49,169 nucleotides of DNA from Acidobacteriota bacterium. GTDB taxonomy: Bacteria; Acidobacteriota; Terriglobia; 2-12-FULL-54-10. A program made the translations under genes and the position numbers. A model generated the notes under the pieces. That model saw only the letters and a program-made list of their open reading frames with translations, ran no database searches and had not been told where the DNA came from. The stretch is taken from contig SHUM01000024.1 in NCBI GenBank assembly GCA_009691245.1, positions 1 through 49,169 on the forward strand, in the 5' to 3' direction. Below are positions 43,181-49,169 of the stretch, piece after piece; the first letter of the stretch is position 1, and every line of letters starts with the position of its first letter.

Positions 43181-43240
43181 GGATGGGGACAACCTTCCGC
43201 AATTCAATTCGCGTTGCTGCTCCCTTAGGGTTTTTCCTGA
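43181..43240 (+). repeat. Dispersed repeat unit, partial copy 3
   Basis: It contains ggggacaaccttccgcaatt and gcgttgctgctcccttaggg, matching the first half of copy 2. It ends just before the epimerase-like gene. Confidence 0.6.
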
Positions 43241-43243
43241 TGG

Positions 43244-43900
43244 ATGGGTATTCTGAAAATGAAGCGTCTCTTCATAACCGGCGGAACTGGCTACATGGGT
43301 CGCCCGCTCATCCCGGAGCTGCAGCGCATAGGATGGCACGTCCGCGCGTTGGTTCGCAGTGGCTCGGAGAATAAACTTCCGCAGGGTTGCGAGGCGATTA
43401 TTGGCGACGCTCTGCATAGCAACTCGTACGCAAGTCAGGTTCGTCCGGCCGATACGTTTGTGCATCTGGTGGGAGTCTCTCACCCCAACCCTGCGAAGGC
43501 CGCGGAATTTCGGTCGGTCGATTTCACTGCGTTACAAGCCAGTGTTGCCGCTGCCGTGGAGTCTGGATGCAATCACTTTGTATACGTCAGCGTGGCGCAA
43601 CCGGCCCCGGTCATGAAGGCTTATCTACAAGTTCGCGCCGAATGCGAGGAAGTGATTCGCGGCAGCGGACTCCATGCGACCATTCTGAGGCCGTGGTACG
43701 TGCTGGGTCCGAGCCATCGCTGGCCTTACCTGCTGCTGCCTATGTACTGGGTTCTGGAACGACTGCCGGCAACGAGGGAATCCGCCCACAGGCTGGGATT
43801 GATAACGCTGGATCAAATGATCCGCGCTCTCGTCGGCGCAGTGGAGAGACCTTGCTCGGGAATTCGAGTCCTCGGCGTGCCAGAATTGCGGCGGGCGTGA
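43244..43900 (+). CDS. NAD(P)-dependent epimerase/NmrA-like protein
   Basis: This Rossmann-fold protein has the nucleotide-binding TGGTGYMGRPL near the N-terminus, the GDAL segment, a VHLVGVSHPNP loop and the YVSVAQPAPVMKAYLQVRAECEEVIRGSGLHATILRPWYVLGP region. The latter is typical of atypical short-chain dehydrogenases of the NmrA/complex-I 39-kDa type. Some of these are redox sensors rather than enzymes. It has 218 residues from the ATG at 43244; the ATG at 43259 (MKRLFITGG) is equally good. It stands alone between repeats. Confidence 0.85.
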   Translation: MGILKMKRLFITGGTGYMGRPLIPELQRIGWHVRALVRSGSENKLPQGCEAIIGDALHSNSYASQVRPADTFVHLVGVSHPNPAKAAEFRSVDFTALQASVAAAVESGCNHFVYVSVAQPAPVMKAYLQVRAECEEVIRGSGLHATILRPWYVLGPSHRWPYLLLPMYWVLERLPATRESAHRLGLITLDQMIRALVGAVERPCSGIRVLGVPELRRA

Positions 43901-44583
43901 ATGGCACACTCCCACGGAGGAAAAGGAAGGGAAGATAAAAAATGGACCGCTTGAACTGCGCGAATCTTTAAAATGCGATTCACCTTCCACTCTGCCGAAG
44001 GCGGGAGCGCAGACGCAGTCGGAGCGGCGCTGGGGTGCGGCGACATCTGATGGCTTATATAATCTCCATCTGAATGAATAACCTAGCCCGCTGCGGCGGC
44101 ACCCGCCTCGTCGTCTTAGCTCGCTCCGGCTACGCCTGCGCATGGGCCTACGGCAGCGAGGTAAAGTCTCTGTAAATCAAATGCGTAAGTGTGGGGCAGA
44201 ATGCCACTGAGCTTTGCAGCTTGTTCGACGCGCAGGGGTGGCCTGTGGGCGAGATAAATCGCGCAGTTCAGGAGCCTGTCGGAGTGAAACTACTTTCTAC
44301 CGAGAATCACAACTTACGACCATGCGGCGCTCGTAGTTATGGATTCTACGTTCAACAAATTCTATCTCCGACAGGCTCTTGAATTGCATGATTTATTCAA
44401 GACAACTTGGCATTTATGAAGGGCAACTCCGGGCAGCACACATCGGTTTCGGGGCGGCATAAGTGGTCAGCATGCCGCTGATTCTCAATCCCCGGCTAAA
44501 ATATTTCGCGCAGCTCCCGACCGTCCCCTTTCCCCCGTGTTTACACGGTGGATTCCCCGACGGTTAATTTCCGGAGACGCCGG
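43901..44583. other. Gene-free region with repeat fragments
   Basis: No credible gene was found. It holds two or three short pieces of the dispersed repeat (about 43938-43972, 44254-44280, 44511-44540) and the inverted repeat at 44267-44383. Confidence 0.6.
44267..44383. repeat. MITE-like element with 18-base inverted ends
   Basis: ttcaggagcctgtcggag (44267-44284) and its complement at 44366-44383 differ at one base and enclose about 80 bases without coding capacity. Its size and ends suggest a miniature inverted-repeat element or a long hairpin. Confidence 0.7.
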
Positions 44584-45150
44584 TTAACTTCCCGGGACCA
44601 TGATATGCGCCGTCGACGTGCCCGGATTCATCACCCACGCGCCACCTTGATTGCGGTTGTCGGGGAGTCCCGTTGACTGCGTCGTGCCGCCGGGTACGGC
44701 AATCGTCGTGTGCCGGCGAGCCTTGTCCTCGCTGGCGCCCATGAAGTTGAACCACATGGACCCGTACTCGGGCTTCACGCGCGTTCCATCCTTCTCCGCG
44801 GCATCCAGCAGCACCTGGGCCTTGGCTTTGTCGCCCACGGCCTCGAGCTTCATGTTCTGCGCCACTCGCTCCAGGTTGCCGATGCTGGTGCACTCAATCG
44901 AGAACGGTTGTTGCAAAGGCTGGCCGGAGCGGTCGTAGCAGACCAGACGACCGGTCCCTTTCTTCAACGTCTCATAGCTGAAATCGGCTTTCCACTTAAT
45001 CACCGTCGCTTCCTCGCGCAGGTTGGCCGCGATCGCCAGTAAGGCTTTGTCGATGTCCGGTGAGGAAATCGGCGCAGCCGCCGGGGCCTGGGAAAAAGCC
45101 AGGTTCGTAAATAGAACTGCTCCGAATACAAACAGAGAAATGAGTTTCAT
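44584..45150 (-). CDS. Secreted hypothetical protein
   Basis: This 188-residue protein starts at MKLISLFVFG, preceded by GAGGACTC at good spacing. A signal peptide is cut near LAFSQA. The mature part is charged and helical at first (DIDKALLAIAANLREEATVIKW) and contains two cysteines (LVCYDRSG, IECTSIG) that could form a disulfide. It ends in a Gly/Thr-rich region (AVPGGTTQSTGLPDNRNQGG). I recognise no family. The longer frame to 45354 places over 60 residues before the signal peptide and was rejected. Confidence 0.75.
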   Translation of the reverse strand: MKLISLFVFGAVLFTNLAFSQAPAAAPISSPDIDKALLAIAANLREEATVIKWKADFSYETLKKGTGRLVCYDRSGQPLQQPFSIECTSIGNLERVAQNMKLEAVGDKAKAQVLLDAAEKDGTRVKPEYGSMWFNFMGASEDKARRHTTIAVPGGTTQSTGLPDNRNQGGAWVMNPGTSTAHIMVPGS

Positions 45151-45292
45151 GCGAGTCCTCCGATGGCCATGTGCCCTTTTGGTGTTGAAAATGAGCGTTC
45201 CGAAAATCAATGACAGTATAGCACGCCAAGCGAAGCAGCGAACCGCCAGGAATCTGGGGACCACCGCGCGCTTTATACAGACCAATTCACGA

Positions 45293-45392
45293 GTAGTGGG
45301 TCCGTTTGAAATTTGCAAATCGTCAGGGCAGCTTTCAGCAACCCGTGAAGGCATGCGCTGACGGGTCTTCCAAATTCAAATTGACCCACTAG
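45293..45392. repeat. Imperfect inverted repeat
   Basis: agtgggtccgtttgaaattt (about 45293-45312) is a near complement of aaattcaaattgacccact (about 45373-45392). It lies between the end of the TonB-dependent receptor gene and the upstream region of the hypothetical gene and may act in transcription stop. Confidence 0.55.
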
Positions 45393-45402
45393 CCACTCTT
45401 GG

Positions 45403-48400
45403 TTAAAACGCCACGCGCAGCGACAACTGAATTTGCCGTGAATTGCCGCGCGTGGAATCAATGCGGCCAGATTCGGCACGACGCGCCAGGGTTCCCGCGC
45501 CGGGCTGATTGGCCGCCGGCCCCGTCCGGTCAAATACCACCAGCACGGGGATGGAGAAGTTGGGACGATTCAAGACGTTGAAGAACTCAGCGCGGAACTC
45601 CAGCTTGCCCGTCTCGCCAAGCATCGGCAGGCCGGTGTCTTTTCGCAGATTCAAATCCACCGTGGCGCTGCCGGGCGCGATCAGCGTGTTGCGTCCCAGG
45701 GTGCCTTGATACTGTCCAATCGGCTTGGTGCGATCGCAGGGGCCATTGGGCACATCCTGCGTGCTGGCGCAGTTGAATGTGGGATAGATGTACTGAGTCG
45801 GGTCAAAGTAGGCATCCGGACTCTGCGCGCGGGCGGAGTTCTGATTCCCGTCGGCGATCAGGTTGATGGTGCTGCCTTCCTGAAAGCGTTGGGTGATGTT
45901 GGTCTGAACGCCACTCACTAGTTCGCGCGAACGGATGATCGTCGACGTGGGATTCATCGGATAGCCGTCGTTCATGCGGACCACTCCGCTCAATCCCCAT
46001 CCGCCCAATGTCTGGCCGGCGAAGCCGCTCCAATCCTTGCCGGGGAGATCAATAATGAAGCTGTTGGTCCAGCTTCGGGGAACGTGGAAGGCGGAGAGTG
46101 CATGCTCTTTCTCCAGGAGATGCCCGCGACGATCGGCCTCGTTGAAGTCGGTGGCACCGCTCCAGGTGGAGGTGTCGTCGGTGGTCTTGGACCAGGTGAA
46201 CGCGCTCGAAAACTGGAAGCTCCCGCTGAAACGCTTGTCCGCATTCACGCGTAGCCCGTGATAATCCGATGTGGCGTCGGTCAGCCGCCAGCGCATGCGT
46301 CCGAAGTTGTCGTTCAGCAGCCGCGGGCTATCTAGCAGGATGAAGTTGGTCAGCCCATTGCTGGCGGGGATAAACGGGTTGGTGTTGAACATGATTGCGC
46401 CGCGTCCCAGATGCGTCCCGCGCGCAGCCGAGTATCCGGCGGAGATGGACAGGTTGCTCACGATCTCGCGCTCGATGTCCAAACTCCATTTGTAGACGGT
46501 GGGCTGCGATGCCGCGAAGATGAAGCCGTCGAGCTGCGGCTTCGAGCCAATGTTGGCGCGCAGCAGATCGTTCTGCGTGGCAAACATATTGGGGAAGTCG
46601 ATGCGCGTGCCGGGCCGCGCGGCGGTCAGCGCTGCCTGATCGACCTCCGCGACGGAGAAAAACGGCGACATGCGCACCCCGGCCGTGCCGTAATTGTGGA
46701 ACAAGATCTGATCGTGGAAGGTGCCGAATCCGCCGCGCACGCTGGTCTTGGAGTCGCCAAACGGCGTCCAGGCAAAGCCCACGCGTGGAGCGAAGTTCTT
46801 GAGCGAAGGGTTGAGGAAATACGGGTCGCCTACGTCGATACGGTTTTCGGTAAGCCGAGCCATGTTTTCCAGCGACAGATCGCGCACGGTGGAAACCTTG
46901 TTGTTGGCCTCCGTTGGGCTGGTGATGAATTCATGCCGGATGCCGATGTTCAATGTAAATCCGGGGGCCAGCTTCCAGTCATCGTGCAGGTAACTTCCCA
47001 TCAGGCTCTGTCGCCAGCCGCGGATGTCATCCGAGCCGGGGCGAATGAAGTTGCCGGCGGTCACATCGCCGTTCAGAAAAGAAGTCACCGAGGCGAAGGT
47101 AAAATTTCCGCCGGCGTAAAAGTCGGAGCGCTGATTGAATTGGAAGCGCTCGAACTGCCCGCCAAACCGGATGGAATGCGCGCCCGCCACCCAGGTGAAT
47201 TCTTCCTTGAACTGGAAGGTGTTCAATATGTGTTTTTTGGGGTTGAGCGTGCTGCCGCCAAAGCTGGTTAGTCCGGTGATGGTGATGATGCCGGGGACAT
47301 CGGCCTCGCTGCCCAGGCTCCGCCCGACGACCTCGGGGAATCGGTCCGTGTCGGTGCGCGGCAAGTCATTGAAGCGCAGGTTGGTCCGGTTGAACGAGAA
47401 GTGGGTGCGGCCCAGCACGGCGGGGGAGTAGATATGCGTCTGCTCCAGAGTCGAGTAGCGGCTCCCGGTTACGGCCAGCTCGGTGACGTTGAACAGCGGG
47501 TCGTTGTTGCGGGCATTATCGACTACCATGCGGAAGAAGATGCTGTCGTTCTCTGAGAAGTTGTGGTCCACGCGGCCGGTGAAGTAGTTTTGCCTGGTGT
47601 CGGTGGGTGCGGCGTCAAAGAAGTTTCCGCGATCTGCGTCAATGTCGCCCGCATTGGGCAGCGGATAAGCTTCCCAATACGGGCGAACCTGCGGGACCAC
47701 CGCACGCGTGCCGGCGGCCACGGCGGAGCGCAGCGCGCGCGAAGGTACCGTGTAGGTGGCCGTCTCGCCCTGCGCCTGGCGCAGTCCTTCATAGCTGCCG
47801 AAGAAGAAACTCTTGTCGGTGATGATGGGACCGCCGAGCGAGCCGCCGAATTGGGCGCGGCGGAACTCTGCCTTGGTGCCGTCACCGCGGGCATTGTCTT
47901 CCCATTTCGATGCGTCCAGGTTGTCATTGCGCAGGAAGCCGAAGACCGATCCGAACATTTTGTTGGTGCCTGACTTGCTGATGGCGCTGATCACGCCGCC
48001 AGTGTGGCGTCCATACTCGGCGTCATAGGCGTTGGTGATGAGCTTGAACTCGCGCACCGTCTCGATGCCGGCCATGGTTCCCGCCGCCGAGCCGGAGCCG
48101 CCGGCGGCGTCATTGATGTCGGCGCCATCGAGCAGGAAGCTGTTGGAAGCATAGCGCTGGCCGGAGATGGCCAGTTTGCGCCCGAAGCCTTTCACCGCGC
48201 TGGATTCGGCGGGCTCGGTGAACACGGCGTTGGTTTGCAGCGCGGCCAGCTCAATGAAGCTGCGACCGTTGAGAGGCATCTCGCGCATCTGCGCCTGATC
48301 GACCACCGCGCCCACCACCGCCGTGGTGGTCTCCAGTTGCGCCGCTTCGCCCGTGATGGTAACCGACTCGGCCACGTTGCCGACGTTCAGCGTGAAGTCC

Positions 48401-48744
48401 ACCACCGCCTCGCGGCCAATCACCAGCGTGATGCCCTGACGGACCTCCGTCTGGAAGCCGGTCATCCTGCTTTCCACGCTGTAGGCGCCCACGGCCAGCG
48501 CCGGGATGCGATATGCGCCGTGCTCATTGGCCGGGACGGTGCGGGTGATGCCGGTCTCGGTGTGCGTGGCGGTAACTTCCGCGCCGGGCAGCACTGCGCC
48601 GGACTGATCCTTGATGGACCCCAAAATGGTCGCGGTAGTCTGCGCGCTGGCGTTGCGCGCGCTGACCAATATCAGCAACAGGGCAATTGCCATCAGGGCA
48701 ATCGCCGCGGGCGCGGCCACTTTGCCTGCGAGTTTGGTCATCAT
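45403..48744 (-). CDS. TonB-dependent receptor, Oar-like, with carboxypeptidase-regulatory domain
   Basis: The protein has 1113 residues from MMTKLAGKV (48744), preceded by GGAGAATTCACC. A signal peptide (IALMAIALLLILVSARNASAQ) leads into a CarboxypepD_reg beta-sandwich (TILGSIKDQSGAVLPGAEVTATHTETG, about residues 35-120). A plug domain follows (MREMPLNGRSFIELAALQT, SFLLDGADINDAAGGSG), then a large 22-strand barrel to the C-terminus, ending LSLRVAF with a terminal aromatic as expected for barrel proteins. These receptors are highly expanded in Acidobacteriota and probably import oligosaccharides or other large substrates. No SusD-type partner or TonB box was identified. Confidence 0.93.
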   Translation of the reverse strand: MMTKLAGKVAAPAAIALMAIALLLILVSARNASAQTTATILGSIKDQSGAVLPGAEVTATHTETGITRTVPANEHGAYRIPALAVGAYSVESRMTGFQTEVRQGITLVIGREAVVDFTLNVGNVAESVTITGEAAQLETTTAVVGAVVDQAQMREMPLNGRSFIELAALQTNAVFTEPAESSAVKGFGRKLAISGQRYASNSFLLDGADINDAAGGSGSAAGTMAGIETVREFKLITNAYDAEYGRHTGGVISAISKSGTNKMFGSVFGFLRNDNLDASKWEDNARGDGTKAEFRRAQFGGSLGGPIITDKSFFFGSYEGLRQAQGETATYTVPSRALRSAVAAGTRAVVPQVRPYWEAYPLPNAGDIDADRGNFFDAAPTDTRQNYFTGRVDHNFSENDSIFFRMVVDNARNNDPLFNVTELAVTGSRYSTLEQTHIYSPAVLGRTHFSFNRTNLRFNDLPRTDTDRFPEVVGRSLGSEADVPGIITITGLTSFGGSTLNPKKHILNTFQFKEEFTWVAGAHSIRFGGQFERFQFNQRSDFYAGGNFTFASVTSFLNGDVTAGNFIRPGSDDIRGWRQSLMGSYLHDDWKLAPGFTLNIGIRHEFITSPTEANNKVSTVRDLSLENMARLTENRIDVGDPYFLNPSLKNFAPRVGFAWTPFGDSKTSVRGGFGTFHDQILFHNYGTAGVRMSPFFSVAEVDQAALTAARPGTRIDFPNMFATQNDLLRANIGSKPQLDGFIFAASQPTVYKWSLDIEREIVSNLSISAGYSAARGTHLGRGAIMFNTNPFIPASNGLTNFILLDSPRLLNDNFGRMRWRLTDATSDYHGLRVNADKRFSGSFQFSSAFTWSKTTDDTSTWSGATDFNEADRRGHLLEKEHALSAFHVPRSWTNSFIIDLPGKDWSGFAGQTLGGWGLSGVVRMNDGYPMNPTSTIIRSRELVSGVQTNITQRFQEGSTINLIADGNQNSARAQSPDAYFDPTQYIYPTFNCASTQDVPNGPCDRTKPIGQYQGTLGRNTLIAPGSATVDLNLRKDTGLPMLGETGKLEFRAEFFNVLNRPNFSIPVLVVFDRTGPAANQPGAGTLARRAESGRIDSTRGNSRQIQLSLRVAF

Positions 48745-49021
48745 GGTGAATTCTCCTTCGTTTTGAGTCAGACCGTTTTTAGGGCAAATTGCCATTTAGG
48801 AAAGATGGATTGGATCGGACCATCCCCGCAGGGGATCGATCCCATTCAAACCGCCACTATCAGTTTCCACCCTGCATTCAGCAAACCTAATTGACAAGTT
48901 GGCAACAGGCTACACCTCCGAACGGAGGGGAGTCAATTTATTAGTTATATAAAGTTTTTGGTACGTCCGAATGGGCGGATGCTAGACCATTTTTACTTTT
49001 GGTGTGGTGCCATCAGAGACC

Positions 49022-49169
49022 CTGACCCGCCCGAGATTTTGTACCAATCCTTGTGAGAGAGTTTACATCACAACCTGAGGCCGAGAAACTGGGTTTTTGA
49101 CAGGGCTATAGGCCCCCGGCGCCGGGGGCCTATAGCCGAGCGCCGAGTGCGGCCTGCGGGTGTTGTACT
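49022..49169. repeat. Right copy of 148-bp terminal inverted repeat
   Basis: This is the exact reverse complement of bases 1-148, by reading. It contains the last codons of the Kelch frame (PPEILYQSL) on the plus strand, but the sequence upstream of it here is not Kelch-like, so only the tail is duplicated. The palindrome lies at 49104-49137. Confidence 0.85.

Noticed and set aside
48004-48894. Plus-strand frame of 296 codons opposite the TonB-dependent receptor
   Set aside because: It overlaps the signal peptide, regulatory domain and plug of a clear receptor gene and has no domain character of its own.
1-49169. CRISPR array or prophage
   Set aside because: No regularly spaced identical repeats and no phage structural, integrase or lysis genes were seen; the repeats present are palindromic or diverged dispersed copies.

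Overview
The window reads as a chromosomal fragment of a high-GC, Gram-negative soil- or sediment-type bacterium, most likely an Acidobacteriota. This is inferred from gene style, not from a marker gene. The supporting signs are an Oar-like TonB-dependent receptor with an N-terminal carboxypeptidase-regulatory domain, several secreted beta-propeller and TPR proteins, an outer-membrane TamA/SurA/TamB-type operon, and many short dispersed palindromic repeats. No rRNA, CRISPR array, phage module or intact transposase was seen. Both window ends carry the same 148-bp sequence in inverted orientation, so the contig probably stops inside a repeat.

Layout. 0-7.8 kb: a 5'-truncated Kelch propeller, a HAD phosphatase, hfq-hflX, a long beta-propeller gene split by a single in-frame TGA, and pyrD. 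8-14.6 kb: a TPR lipoprotein-style secreted protein, then a same-strand block queD-dinB-queE-queC (7-deazaguanine synthesis) behind a DinG-type helicase and a siroheme synthase. 15-16.8 kb: an overlapping SoxC/SoxD-type sulfite (sulfane) dehydrogenase pair. 16.8-19.2 kb: a GT-C membrane protein with a C14 tract, lying between two diverged 275-bp direct repeats, the second of which runs into tRNA-Ser(CGA). 19.4-22.3 kb: surE, a haem-oxygenase-fold protein and an orphan DNA methyltransferase. 22.4-31.3 kb: an Omp85/TamA, SurA-like, TamB and family-2 glycosyltransferase series for envelope assembly.

31.3-34.1 kb is the most distinctive region. A BoxR-type regulator (HTH plus shikimate-kinase-like domain) is divergent from a two-gene unit encoding a short BoxB-like di-iron epoxidase and a thioredoxin-fold [2Fe-2S] ferredoxin. 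Two near-identical TGCATTA(T/A)ATTT boxes lie in the shared promoter region and a strong terminator closes the unit. BoxA, BoxC and a CoA ligase are not present, so this may be a reduced or novel aryl-CoA oxygenase system.

34.2-39.7 kb holds housekeeping and oxidoreductase genes (alpha/beta hydrolase, GlpC-like Fe-S protein, dienelactone hydrolase, pgpA, pyrimidine-nucleoside phosphorylase). 40.5-44.6 kb is a degraded accessory zone: an orphan GvpL/F gene, a BrnT/BrnA toxin-antitoxin pair whose toxin has an in-frame TGA, a small membrane gene broken by a TAG, and several copies of a roughly 115-bp repeat. The window closes with a secreted hypothetical protein and the 1113-residue TonB-dependent receptor.
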